Shown here piece after piece: positions 1 to 7,698 of a DNA stretch of 40,717 nt. Each line of letters opens with the position of its first letter. The first letter of the stretch is position 1. Both the position numbers and the translations under genes were made by a program. The notes under the pieces are model-generated. The model saw nothing but the letters and a program-made list of their open reading frames with translations, had not been told where the DNA came from and did no database searches. The DNA is from Candidatus Geothermarchaeota archaeon (GTDB lineage Archaea; Thermoproteota; Nitrososphaeria; Geothermarchaeales; JDFR-13), in assembly GCA_015523545.1 (NCBI GenBank), contig WAKB01000015.1:1-40717 (forward strand), read 5' to 3'.

Positions 1-614
1 ACGTGGAGGAAGGGTATGCCCAGGACCTCGTAGGTCACCCGGTGGAAGATGTCCTTGTCCTCGATAGTCTGTCTCAGGGCCTCCTCAGCTGTCCTGAAGA
101 CGTCGTGGGTCTCTATCCATAGGAACTCCCTTCCCCTGATCAATGGCCTCGTGGCCTTGGTCTCATATCGGTATACGGCGACTGTTTGGTATGCCTTTAG
201 TGGGAGGTCTTTATAGCTGCTTATCCACAGGCTGTAGAGGGGGTAGATCGCCGTCTCGCTGGTTGGTCTGAGTGCGAGCCTCTCCTCGAGCTTGGTGAGG
301 CCTGCATGGGTGATCCAGAATACCTCTGCCTCGAACCCCTTTATGTGCTCCGCCTCCTTCCTTAGATTGGTCTCTGGTATGACGACTGGGAATAGTATGG
401 GTCTATGCCCGGTCTTCTCGAGCTCCTCCTCGTATAGCTGGATGATCCTCTTCATTATGCTCATTCCGTAGGGCATGTAGACGATGAAGCCCTTAACGCC
501 ATACCTTATATCTACTATCCCGGCCTCCTGGAGGACCCGGCTATACCATTCACTGGTGTTTGTCTTCTTGTCTGGGAGCTTCTCCTCTACGGTCTTGGAG
601 GAGTCTCTACTCAT
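1..614 (-). CDS. proS: Prolyl-tRNA synthetase, N-terminal part (runs off the window)
   Basis: The first 204 codons read from ATG at 614 towards the window edge with no stop. The translation carries the class II synthetase features of archaeal/eukaryotic-type ProRS: YGVKGFIVYMPYG near the start, the motif 2 region (LALRPTSETAIYPLYSLW) and the following RYETKATRPLIRGREFLW stretch. The enzyme charges tRNA-Pro in the cytoplasm. The rest of motif 2/3, the anticodon-binding domain and the stop lie outside the window. The gene diverges from the NnrD-like gene at 664, with only 49 bp between the two starts. An AT-rich stretch at 620-636 could serve as its TATA region. Identification rests on motif recognition; the gene is partial only because of the window edge. 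Confidence 0.93.
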   Translation of the reverse strand, partial: MSRDSSKTVEEKLPDKKTNTSEWYSRVLQEAGIVDIRYGVKGFIVYMPYGMSIMKRIIQLYEEELEKTGHRPILFPVVIPETNLRKEAEHIKGFEAEVFWITHAGLTKLEERLALRPTSETAIYPLYSLWISSYKDLPLKAYQTVAVYRYETKATRPLIRGREFLWIETHDVFRTAEEALRQTIEDKDIFHRVTYEVLGIPFLH

Positions 615-663
615 GTTTACCAAAAATATTTAGATAGGCTGGAGCCACTATATTTTAATATCA

Positions 664-1497
664 ATGAGTAGTCCTCCCGATGACCGTGCCCTTGAGATCC
701 TCCGGAGGAGTGATTATAACGATTTTGGTGATAGGGGTAGGTTAGCGGTTATAGGTGGTGGCTATCTAAATGTTAACCCTCCATTAATAGCTGCCTATAC
801 GGCGTCGGCGCTTGGGATAGACTCTCTATATCTCCTCATGCCTGAGCGGCTCCTTAGGCTTAGGTGTTTCGGCTCCCTCACAATAAGCCTGATCCCCCTG
901 CCTGATCATAAGGTTACCCATGGGGTTGTTAAGTGGGTTGAGCGGCTCATAGATCGGCGTAGGCTTAGGGCTGATGTGGTACATGTTGGCCCGGGCTTCA
1001 CTGGGCATAGGGGGTATATTGTGGAGCTGGTTAAGCTCCTCGATAGTAGGGGTATGAACCTGGTGATCGACTCTGGAGCACTATATCCAGAGGTCTTGAG
1101 CCTAGACCTGGACTGGTCATCCGCAATAATCGCTCCCCATGAGGGGGAGTATAAGATGCTCTTTGAGGGTGATGACCCTCTCTTCAAGCTGGAGGAGTAT
1201 AACGTGTTCCTCAAGAGGCTTGGCGGGGCTAGATACATCTCTATGGGTCGTGTGGTTTATGATGTCTCCGATCCCTGTTGGCCGACGAGGTATGGCTCTG
1301 GCTATGTGGCCACCGGTCTTTTGAGCGGGTCATATGCACTGACTGGTGGGGCTATGGACGCCGCTATGCTCGCCGGGTCGTTACTCGTGAAAATGATGGG
1401 TAAACTACGTGAAAATGGCTGTTTTCACGTATCTGTGGAGCGGCTTGTGGAGCTTGCCTCTGAGGTTGTGAGGGAGATCTCACTGGGATCCGATTAG
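664..1497 (+). CDS. NAD(P)H-hydrate dehydratase-like ribokinase-fold protein with an altered GTGD motif
   Basis: A 277-residue protein resembling the C-terminal (carbohydrate kinase-like) domain of the YjeF/Nnr family, which in an ATP- or ADP-dependent reaction repairs hydrated NAD(P)H. Recognisable blocks are GRLAVIGGG (residues 25-33), HVGPGF (107-112), LVIDSGALYPEVL (about 133-145) and the typical IIAPHEGEYKMLF (about 155-167). The family's GTGD loop, which carries the catalytic Asp, reads GSGY at 211-214, followed by VATGLLSG in the normal context, so the Asp is replaced by Tyr. The N-terminal epimerase domain found in fused archaeal versions is absent. The last 18 bp overlap the convergent DUF72 gene. 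It may be an inactive or re-purposed paralogue; the fold assignment is firm and the function is not. Confidence 0.75.
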   Translation: MSSPPDDRALEILRRSDYNDFGDRGRLAVIGGGYLNVNPPLIAAYTASALGIDSLYLLMPERLLRLRCFGSLTISLIPLPDHKVTHGVVKWVERLIDRRRLRADVVHVGPGFTGHRGYIVELVKLLDSRGMNLVIDSGALYPEVLSLDLDWSSAIIAPHEGEYKMLFEGDDPLFKLEEYNVFLKRLGGARYISMGRVVYDVSDPCWPTRYGSGYVATGLLSGSYALTGGAMDAAMLAGSLLVKMMGKLRENGCFHVSVERLVELASEVVREISLGSD

Positions 1498-2199
1498 CCT
1501 CCTAAGCTCGGTGGCGTTCCTATACATCTGGATGTTGTTGAACATGATGTAGATCGTCTTCTCCCTGTAGGGAGCCAGCTTGGCTAGGAGCCTCTCCATG
1601 TCTCCATGGGTGTATACGTAGCCGAGCCCACTTATCCCGTGGAGCCTTAGGTATAGGACCTCGGGATGGGTATCGACTACCCCGTCCTTGAAGGGGTCTG
1701 TCGTGAATATGTATCCAAGCCTGGAGAGTGTCTTCACTACGTGTGGCTGGAACCAGGACTCGTGCCTAGGCTCTATAGCTAGTAGGCGGCTGGTCATCTC
1801 CCTCAGCCTCGAGAGGGTCTCCTTCATATAGCCCTCCCAGGCTAGGCTGGGTGGTAGCTGTATTAGGAGTAGCTTTGCCTCCAGGGCCTCCCCCAGCTCC
1901 TCACTTATCCTGAAGGCGTTGTATACCTCCTCTGTGGGCTGTAGGGCTCCGTACTTCTTGGGGTCTCCCTCTAGCCTGCCCTTGAACCTCCTCCATGTGG
2001 GGCTGGTGGTCTTATGGCTGACTCCCTGCCAGACCTTGAGGGTATACTCAACGGTGGGTGGGGTCTCCTCCCTGAGCCTCCTATACTTCTCGACCGTCTC
2101 GGGCTGGTAGAACGTCCTCTGAACCTCTATAGCATCGACGTTTAGGAATAGCTCCTGCCTACGCACCGGGAAGCCGCAGACACCGACCTTGAAGGGCAT
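1480..2199 (-). CDS. DUF72 (YecE-like) protein
   Basis: A 239-residue protein with the DUF72 pattern: an N-terminal KVGVCGFPV strand, the EVQRTFYQ block, the FKGRLEGDPKKYG region, LLLIQLPPSL, and a C-terminal segment ending in YIMFNNIQMYRNATEL. DUF72 proteins adopt a TIM-barrel fold and are widespread, but no biochemical role is established. The gene is convergent with and overlaps the 3' end of the NnrD-like gene by 18 bp. Upstream on the minus strand, an AT-rich stretch with a run of A (2225-2233) lies about 30 bp from the ATG and is a plausible TATA box for a nearly leaderless transcript. Confidence 0.85.
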   Translation of the reverse strand: MPFKVGVCGFPVRRQELFLNVDAIEVQRTFYQPETVEKYRRLREETPPTVEYTLKVWQGVSHKTTSPTWRRFKGRLEGDPKKYGALQPTEEVYNAFRISEELGEALEAKLLLIQLPPSLAWEGYMKETLSRLREMTSRLLAIEPRHESWFQPHVVKTLSRLGYIFTTDPFKDGVVDTHPEVLYLRLHGISGLGYVYTHGDMERLLAKLAPYREKTIYIMFNNIQMYRNATELRRLIGSQ

Positions 2200-2240
2200 C
2201 TCAAGAAACTATGATGGGGATATTGTTTTTTAACCCCTCC

Positions 2241-2251
2241 TTTATATTTAG
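2241..2251 (+). promoter_or_regulatory. Probable TATA box for the ECF S-component operon
   Basis: The sequence ctttatattta lies 28-38 bp upstream of the ATG at 2279. That predicts a start of transcription around 2271 and a leader of only a few bases, the usual archaeal arrangement. It is called by sequence and spacing only. Confidence 0.4.
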
Positions 2252-2278
2252 GATATCATCTCCTAGATATAATCAAGG

Positions 2279-2821
2279 ATGCCTAGGAAGTCGCTAGTAA
2301 TTGGATATGTCTCGGTCTTCACGGCCCTAGCAGTGGTTGGGAGGCTTGGCTTCACTGTACTGCCCAATGTGGCCCCGGTAGCCCCTCTAAGCATGGTGGC
2401 TGGCTATCTAGGTGGGCCTATAGCCGGCTTCGCGGTGGGGGCTATGTCCATGATCGTCAGCGACGTCTTCATCGGGATGGGTCCATGGACGCTCTTCACC
2501 TCCTTCTTCATGGGTGTTGTTGGGTTGTTTGGCTGGCTGATTAGGAGGCTCCGTTGCGACGGCTATCTAGGCTTCTTCATTGCATACCTGGCCGTCCTCC
2601 TATACGATGTTGGTACCAGTGTGGGGACCGTGATACTCTTCGGCGTCGATCCGCTGATCAGTATTCTAAACCTGTTCGTGCCCATATTCTTCCTAGGCAT
2701 CCCCTACCCGATGGGGCCTGTCCACGAGTTCTCCTCTAGCCTCATGTTCGTCTTCTTGGTTGAGAGTCTCAGGAGGTTTGGGTTTGTGGAGGTGTATAGC
2801 TATGGATGGGAAGGTCTTTAA
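2279..2821 (+). CDS. ECF-type transporter substrate-binding S component
   Basis: A 180-residue, very hydrophobic protein with about five or six membrane segments and the ECF S-component look: an N-terminal VSVFTALAVVGR helix, PVAPLSMVAGYLGGPIAGFAVGAMSMIVSD, and a second membrane half ending in VHEFSSSLMFVFLVESL. S components bind a vitamin or similar small molecule and dock onto a shared EcfA-EcfA'-EcfT module, which is not in this window. The next gene overlaps it by 20 bp and encodes a DUF4430 protein. DUF4430 is related to the C-terminal domain of cobalamin carrier proteins, so a corrinoid substrate is a reasonable guess, but the sequence does not prove it. Confidence 0.75.
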   Translation: MPRKSLVIGYVSVFTALAVVGRLGFTVLPNVAPVAPLSMVAGYLGGPIAGFAVGAMSMIVSDVFIGMGPWTLFTSFFMGVVGLFGWLIRRLRCDGYLGFFIAYLAVLLYDVGTSVGTVILFGVDPLISILNLFVPIFFLGIPYPMGPVHEFSSSLMFVFLVESLRRFGFVEVYSYGWEGL

Positions 2822-3398
2822 GGCTGTGATAGCTGTCTTCTTCATCTGGTCGATACTTGCCTCTGTGGCTGCCGGCTACTTCTACAACCTGGCTGTCCAG
2901 CTTGAGGAGGAGAATGCCAGGATTTCTGAGGAGCTCTCCGCTGCACAGGACAGTCTCAGCCAGCTCCAGGAGGCTGTGAATAGTCTTAGAGAGTCTATAG
3001 GGAGTCTCAACACTACTTATCAGGAGCTGCTCCAGAACTATTCAGAGGTTATTGATAAGCTGGCCAGGGATCTGAATAGCGGATATGTAAGCCTGATCAT
3101 CGACTTCGGTAATGGGACTGTCAAGTATTACAAGTTCCTCGTCGTCTATGGAGAGAACGACACTGTCTTCGACCTATTGATGGCTACTGGCCTTGAGATC
3201 GACTATACCGAGTATCCGGAGTTCAACGACGTCTTCATCAACTGTATAGCCGGTGTCTGCGGTATGCAGACGAGTGAGAATAGTGGTATGTACTGGCTAT
3301 TCTATGTCAACGCGGAGGCGAGTCCTAAGGGGGCTAAGCAGACCACTGTTACAGAGGGTGACGTGGTTGAGTGGGTCTATAAGGAGGTTTCCTGGTAG
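2802..3398 (+). CDS. DUF4430 (transcobalamin-like) membrane-anchored protein
   Basis: The start is taken at ATG 2802, preceded by a GGAGGTG ribosome binding site at 2788-2794; a reading 14 codons longer (TTG 2760) has no such support. The 198-residue product has one N-terminal membrane segment (about residues 6-26), a coiled coil (about 32-90, rich in EE, L and Q) and a C-terminal domain of about 100 residues with the DUF4430 pattern: VYGENDTVFDLLMATGLEI, then GMYWLFYVNAEASPKGA and a closing VTEGDVVEWVYKE. It is likely displayed on the outer face of the membrane and hands a ligand to the S component encoded just upstream. Two Cys at NCIAGVCGM could form a disulfide. The coiled-coil stalk between anchor and domain is a feature to note. 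Confidence 0.75.
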   Translation: MDGKVFKAVIAVFFIWSILASVAAGYFYNLAVQLEEENARISEELSAAQDSLSQLQEAVNSLRESIGSLNTTYQELLQNYSEVIDKLARDLNSGYVSLIIDFGNGTVKYYKFLVVYGENDTVFDLLMATGLEIDYTEYPEFNDVFINCIAGVCGMQTSENSGMYWLFYVNAEASPKGAKQTTVTEGDVVEWVYKEVSW

Positions 3399-3431
3399 CC
3401 CTCCATAACCCCTATTTTTTATAGTATCTCA

Positions 3432-3439
3432 GCCATATT
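3432..3439 (+). promoter_or_regulatory. Probable TATA box for eS26
   Basis: The sequence catattta is centred about 22 bp upstream of the ATG at 3458, which would give a leaderless transcript. A run of six T at 3414-3420 just before it may end the upstream ECF/DUF4430 transcript. Both calls rest on pattern and spacing. Confidence 0.35.
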
Positions 3440-3457
3440 TAGAGTGGTGCTCCTAGG

Positions 3458-3748
3458 ATGCCTGTTAAGCGTAAGAATCGAGGTAGGAGGAAGGGTAAGG
3501 GTAGGAAGGGTAGGGAGGAGTATGTATACTGCTCCAACTGTGGTAAGCGTATACCTAGGGATAAGGCTATCAAGGTTGAGAGGCGTCTCACACCAGTAGA
3601 TCCACAGCTGGCGAAGGAGCTTAGGAAGCAGGGCGCCGTCATAATGTCGACACCTATACTGAAGTACTACTGTGTCTCCTGTGCCGTTCACTACGGCATT
3701 GTCAGGATAGGTGGCTATAGCGAGAGGATGGCTAGGGAGGAGTATTAG
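3458..3748 (+). CDS. rps26e: Small ribosomal subunit protein eS26
   Basis: A 96-residue protein matching eS26: a strongly basic N-terminus (PVKRKNRGRRKGKGRKGR), a zinc-binding pair CSNCGKRIPRDKAIK and a second pair YYCVSCAVHYGIVR. It belongs to the small ribosomal subunit, near the mRNA exit site. The family occurs in Thermoproteota and eukaryotes but not in most Euryarchaeota, so it also helps place the organism. The gene stands alone with its own promoter; a T-rich stretch at 3775-3783 follows it and may be a terminator or part of the next promoter. Confidence 0.95.
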   Translation: MPVKRKNRGRRKGKGRKGREEYVYCSNCGKRIPRDKAIKVERRLTPVDPQLAKELRKQGAVIMSTPILKYYCVSCAVHYGIVRIGGYSERMAREEY

Positions 3749-3821
3749 TCCACGACTATAGGCAATAAGCTAACCCTTTTTTAAGCCCCTCCAACCTCCT
3801 AATACTTATTAGTGATCGGGG

Positions 3822-4550
3822 ATGTCTGAGGAGTCGATCATAGAGATTAGGAAGAGGATATTCGGGGATATCCTCTCCGCCGACGATATCGGCGGCGCGA
3901 TGAGAAGGTGGAGGATGTTCTTCAAGATCTCCCAGGTGGATCTGGCGAGGTTCATGAACATATCCTCCTCGGTACTCTCGGAATATGAGAATGATCCTAA
4001 GAAGTCTCCGGGCGCCAGGTTCATCAAGAGGTATGTCGACGCCCTCCTGGAGATCGATATGAATAGGGGCGGGAAGATCATCAGTGTACTGGCCAATAGC
4101 GACGTCTCTCTACAGGTTGGTAAGGAGATCCTGAAGATGCGTGACTATAAGAAGCCATTCCCTGCTGAGAAGCTTGTGGAGCTCCTCGACATCGAGATCC
4201 TCTATGGGGAAGAGGCTGTTAGGGATACCCAGCTCTATGGCTATACCGTGCTGGATAGCGTAGCAGCTATACTCTCGATGAGTGGCCATGTCTACTATAG
4301 GATCTTCGGGAGGTCTACGGAGAGGGCGTTGATATTCACCAATGTATCGACGGGGCGTTCACCCATGGTTGCTGTCAGGGTCTATCCACTCAAGCCTAGG
4401 ATGGTCGTCCTCCACGGGCCCAAGAAGGTGGATAGCCTGGCCGTGAAGATCGCTGAGAAGGAGTCGATAATCCTGGGTAGGAGTAGGCTTAGGTTCCAGC
4501 CAGACCTCCTCCAGACCCTTGATGAGATTGACCAGTTGGTAGAGGCTTAA
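3822..4550 (+). CDS. HTH (Xre/Cro type) transcriptional regulator, archaeal COG1709-like
   Basis: A 242-residue protein whose residues about 25-75 form a lambda-repressor-type helix-turn-helix: MRRWRMFFKISQVDLARFM followed by NISSSVLSEYENDPKKSPG. The C-terminal two thirds (IEILYGEEAVRDTQLYGYTVLDSV, then GHVYYRIFGRSTERALIFTNVS) have no motif I can assign, but the layout matches the predicted archaeal regulators of COG1709. It probably binds DNA and senses an unknown ligand. A TATA-like ctaatacttattag (3797-3810) lies just upstream. It sits between eS26 and a DUF92 gene with no obvious target. Confidence 0.75.
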   Translation: MSEESIIEIRKRIFGDILSADDIGGAMRRWRMFFKISQVDLARFMNISSSVLSEYENDPKKSPGARFIKRYVDALLEIDMNRGGKIISVLANSDVSLQVGKEILKMRDYKKPFPAEKLVELLDIEILYGEEAVRDTQLYGYTVLDSVAAILSMSGHVYYRIFGRSTERALIFTNVSTGRSPMVAVRVYPLKPRMVVLHGPKKVDSLAVKIAEKESIILGRSRLRFQPDLLQTLDEIDQLVEA

Positions 4551-4578
4551 TTTACCTCTCCATACTTTATATAGTAAA

Positions 4579-5367
4579 ATGAGTATTCCCGGTGACCCGG
4601 CCGTAGACACGGCGCTTAAGCTCATCGTACTGGCCGTGGTCTCCATAGTATCCTATAGGCTCCGCTTCCTCGATGGGAGGGGCTTCATAGCCTCACTCGC
4701 CATCGGCTCGGCCGTTCTCTTCATTGGTGGGTGGCGCCTCTTCGCCCTCCTCCTACTCTTCCTCCTGGTGGGTAGTCTACTGACCAAGGTTTTGAATGGA
4801 GGCGGAGCCATAAGGGGTTGGCGCAACGTCTTGGCCAATGGTGCATGGGCAGCTGCCTCTGCATCTGCCTACGGGTTGTCTGGTAGCCAGGCAGCCCTCC
4901 TATTCTTCCTGGGCACTTTGAACGCTATGTTTAGTGATACCGTCTCTACAGAGGTCGGTATGTACCTGGGTGGGAGGCCTAGGCTCATAACCAAGCCCTG
5001 GCTGGAGACTAGGAGGGGCCTCTCCGGCGGCGTTACTGTCCCTGGCCTGCTTGGAGGATTCTCGGGGGCTATACTCTTCTCATACCTATCGCTCTACATG
5101 TTTAATGGTGAGCTGGATAGCCCTGCTATGGTCTCCGTCGCCTGTGCGGGTATACTGGCCAATGTCCTCGACAGCTTCCTAGGCGCTACTCTACAGGCCA
5201 AGTATAGATGCGTCTCCTGTGGAGAGGTGGTTGAGGAGGATGTGCACTGTGGCTCTAGGGCGGTCTTGATCTCTGGCTATAGGGGTGTGGATAACCATGT
5301 GGTGAATATGGTCTCTAGCCTGGCGGGAGGCCTACTGGCTATGGGGCTGTACTACCTCGTCTTCTAG
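4579..5367 (+). CDS. DUF92 family integral membrane protein
   Basis: A 262-residue protein with about six to eight membrane segments and the DUF92 (TMEM19/VTE6) signature: DGRGFIASLAIGSAVLFIGG near the start, LNAMFSDTVSTEVGM, RRGLSGGVTVPGLLGG, and a C-terminal DSFLGATLQAKYRC with NHVVNMVSSLAGG. Plant VTE6 of this family is a phytyl-phosphate kinase, so a prenyl-phosphate kinase role is possible in archaea, where prenyl lipids are central, but this is inference. A short cytosolic insert (CVSCGEVVEEDVHC) with three Cys could bind metal. The gene overlaps the end of the convergent OPRT-like gene by 4 bp. Confidence 0.8.
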   Translation: MSIPGDPAVDTALKLIVLAVVSIVSYRLRFLDGRGFIASLAIGSAVLFIGGWRLFALLLLFLLVGSLLTKVLNGGGAIRGWRNVLANGAWAAASASAYGLSGSQAALLFFLGTLNAMFSDTVSTEVGMYLGGRPRLITKPWLETRRGLSGGVTVPGLLGGFSGAILFSYLSLYMFNGELDSPAMVSVACAGILANVLDSFLGATLQAKYRCVSCGEVVEEDVHCGSRAVLISGYRGVDNHVVNMVSSLAGGLLAMGLYYLVF

Positions 5368-5990
5368 CCTTTAACGGTCCTTAGATGCTCCATAACCGTG
5401 TTGTACTCCTCCTCTGTTATGGCCTCGACCCTCCAGAGGGCCTCGATGACCTCTGATATAGTAACCACCCTGTAGACGTTCAGCCCCTTCTCAACCAGTT
5501 TCTCGTAGCCTCCCTCCTCCCTATCCAGTATTACTAGGATGTTCTCCACCTCCACTCCATACTTCTCCCTCAATGTGTTGACCACTTTTAGGATCGTCTC
5601 TCCGGTGCTTATCATGTCGTCTATTAGTAATGGGGTCTCGAAGGTGTTTAGAACCCCGATCCTTATCTCGACCTGATCTGGATCCACCAGTGAGAATGGT
5701 GTCTTCCGTGCCAGGGCTAGGGGTATGGTTATCACGGCCCCCTTATCCATTATCCCGATGAACTTGTCTATCTTCTCGAGCTCGGGGCTGACGAGGATCT
5801 TCCTATTTATATGGTCTATCAATGTGTTTAGGAGGTCTATCCTCGAGGATAGGAGGGTGAAGTCGAGGAAGTATGGCGTCTCTATACCGTTTGAGAGCTT
5901 GAACCTACCGAATCTGAGTAGCTTCCCCTTAGTTACGAGCTTGGCTATTAGGTGGGTCTCAGGGTCTATCATCCCTATTCTCCCAGACAT
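5364..5990 (-). CDS. pyrE: Orotate phosphoribosyltransferase-like protein
   Basis: A 208-residue type I phosphoribosyltransferase. The N-terminal GKLLRFGRFKLSNGIETPYFLDF matches the OPRT hood, and the PRPP-binding loop TPLLIDDMISTGET is clear. OPRT makes orotidine monophosphate from orotate and PRPP in pyrimidine synthesis. One oddity: the flexible-loop lysines of classical OPRT (RKxxK followed by HG) are not found. The equivalent stretch reads FSLVDPDQVEIRIG and is short. The enzyme may be a divergent OPRT or a related transferase with another base. No other pyrimidine genes are nearby. It starts at ATG 5990 and diverges from GAPDH with about 40 bp between the starts. Confidence 0.7.
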   Translation of the reverse strand: MSGRIGMIDPETHLIAKLVTKGKLLRFGRFKLSNGIETPYFLDFTLLSSRIDLLNTLIDHINRKILVSPELEKIDKFIGIMDKGAVITIPLALARKTPFSLVDPDQVEIRIGVLNTFETPLLIDDMISTGETILKVVNTLREKYGVEVENILVILDREEGGYEKLVEKGLNVYRVVTISEVIEALWRVEAITEEEYNTVMEHLRTVKG

Positions 5991-5998
5991 AATATTAT
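5991..5998 (+). promoter_or_regulatory. Probable TATA box for the GAPDH gene in the pyrE-gap divergent promoter
   Basis: The sequence aatattat is centred about 25 bp upstream of position 6020. A transcript starting there would carry the GGTGGT ribosome binding site at 6021-6026 in front of GTG 6032. The region is shared with the divergent OPRT-like gene, whose ATG lies at 5990. Confidence 0.4.
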
Positions 5999-6031
5999 GT
6001 GGCTATAGGGATTAATGATGTGGTGGTCTAT

Positions 6032-7021
6032 GTGGTTAGGGTTGGTATAAATGGCTTCGGCAGGATAGGTAGGATGGTCTTCCGACACTCCCTGAGTATC
6101 GATGGGGTCGAGGTGGTGGCTGTTAACGACCTATCCGATGTCAAGATGCTGGCCCATCTCCTGAAGTATGACAGTATTCATGGTAGGCTTGATGCTGATA
6201 TAGGGTATGGTGATGGATATATAACCGTCGACGGATCCGAGGTCAGGGTCTTCAATAGTAAGAGCCCCTCCGAGATACCTTGGGACTCTGTGGATGTTGA
6301 TATCGTCGTCGAGTCCACCGGCCTGTTTAGGGAGAGGGATGCGGCTGCCCTACACCTTGAGAGGGGTGTGGATACCGTGGTTATCTCGGCTCCGGGCAAG
6401 GGTGTCGACCTCACGGTGATACCATATATCAATGAGCATCTCTACAGGAGGGGTGAGCATAGGGTCATATCTATGGCATCATGCACAACCAATGCGTTGG
6501 CCCCTCTGATCAAGGTTCTCCACGACAACCTTGGTATTGTGAAGGGTGGAATGACGACTGTACATGCCTATACCAATGACCAGAGGATCCTCGATGCTAT
6601 ACATAGGGATCCACGGAGGGCCCGTGCAGCTGCGGTCAACCTCATACCCACCTCTACCGGTGCTGCTAAGGCGATCTTCGAGATCTACCCCGAGCTTAAG
6701 GGTAGGCTCGACGCCTATGCGATCAGGGCTCCTGTGGCTGACGGCTCGTTGATAGACCTTAAGGTCGTGGTCTCTAGGGAGACTAGTGTGGAGGAGGTTA
6801 ATAGGCTGTTTAGGGAGGCCTCTGAGGGTGAGCTATCCAAGATCCTCCAGTATGTGGAGGAGCCTATAGTCTCCTCAGACATAATCAACAATACCTACCT
6901 ATCGATCTTCGACAGCCTGTTGACCGAGGTTGTTGACGGCGACTTTGTGAGGGTTGTCAGTTGGTACGACAATGAGTATGGATATTCCTACCACCTGGCG
7001 AGCCTCCTGGCTAGGCTGTAG
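6032..7021 (+). CDS. gap: Glyceraldehyde-3-phosphate dehydrogenase, bacterial (class I) type
   Basis: GTG 6032 is chosen because it yields the family start VRVGINGFGRIGR and has GGTGGT five bases upstream; GTG codons at 5999, 6020 and 6023 are alternatives. The 329-residue product has the Rossmann start GINGFGRIGR, the NAD-contact VNDLSD, the catalytic-Cys motif SCTTNALAP, the TVHAYTNDQ and TSTGAAKA blocks, and the C-terminal SWYDNEYGYSYH. It oxidises and phosphorylates glyceraldehyde-3-phosphate in glycolysis. This is the class I enzyme of bacteria and eukaryotes. Most Thermoproteota use an unrelated-in-sequence class II enzyme, so horizontal acquisition is likely, although base usage now resembles the neighbours. 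PGK lies far away at 25.2 kb. Confidence 0.95.
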   Translation: MVRVGINGFGRIGRMVFRHSLSIDGVEVVAVNDLSDVKMLAHLLKYDSIHGRLDADIGYGDGYITVDGSEVRVFNSKSPSEIPWDSVDVDIVVESTGLFRERDAAALHLERGVDTVVISAPGKGVDLTVIPYINEHLYRRGEHRVISMASCTTNALAPLIKVLHDNLGIVKGGMTTVHAYTNDQRILDAIHRDPRRARAAAVNLIPTSTGAAKAIFEIYPELKGRLDAYAIRAPVADGSLIDLKVVVSRETSVEEVNRLFREASEGELSKILQYVEEPIVSSDIINNTYLSIFDSLLTEVVDGDFVRVVSWYDNEYGYSYHLASLLARL

Positions 7022-7023
7022 AG

Positions 7024-7698
7024 ATGGATAGGTTTATCGAGCTTCTCTGGGAGAGGGGGGAGGAGCTGGCCCGGCTGATAGGGCCTCCCAGGCATGGCCA
7101 GCCTATGGAGATGTATATCGAGGATGTGGAGTGGCACTTCTCAGATGGTTCCCCCATCTCCCCCCTCGACGTGTATGAGTATATGCTTAGGGGTGTGAAG
7201 TCTCTATCCGCGGGTAGGAGGCCCTATATAGGCCTGGCTGTGGAGGATGGGGTGGAGATTCTTAGGCCACTCAAGATGTATGCCTCCCTCCTGGGTATGG
7301 AGGCCCTGGTCATGGGGCGTCTGGAGCGTGAGAGGGCCGGGGTATTGATGCCGAGGGCGTCGGAGATACCTGTATACATCGTGTCTGAGAGCCTTATAAA
7401 GGGGTATGACTGGGAGCCCGTGGCTAGGGAGGGGCTTATACTGGTGGATAGGGAGCATTCCCTCCCGCTCCTCATGCATTTTATAAGGCCCTATATCCAC
7501 CTGGGGCTGGGCACGCCTATGCCTGTCCTCACCCCTATTAAGCGTATAGTCGGTCTTCCACGGGGCTCGATGCTCCTCAACAGGTTCCTGGAGCCGGTGG
7601 ATAGTCTTAGGGAGGCCTATTACGCGGCTCTCTCCGATGGTAGGGTGGGGTTTGCAGAGCCGTTAAGGTTTGTAGCTGTCCCTAGGTATGAGTCCTAG
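7024..7698 (+). CDS. Uncharacterised protein, co-directional with GAPDH
   Basis: A 224-residue soluble protein that I do not recognise. It starts two bases after the GAPDH stop, so it is almost certainly co-transcribed. It has no membrane segment, no Cys cluster and no nucleotide-binding loop. Notable stretches are GPPRHGQPMEMYIEDVEWHF near the start, an RRPYIGLAVEDGVEILRP strand-rich middle, and HFIRPYIHLGLGTPMPVLTP. The GC-rich codon pattern and length support a real gene. The last 36 bp overlap the convergent winged-helix gene. Confidence 0.65.
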   Translation: MDRFIELLWERGEELARLIGPPRHGQPMEMYIEDVEWHFSDGSPISPLDVYEYMLRGVKSLSAGRRPYIGLAVEDGVEILRPLKMYASLLGMEALVMGRLERERAGVLMPRASEIPVYIVSESLIKGYDWEPVAREGLILVDREHSLPLLMHFIRPYIHLGLGTPMPVLTPIKRIVGLPRGSMLLNRFLEPVDSLREAYYAALSDGRVGFAEPLRFVAVPRYES

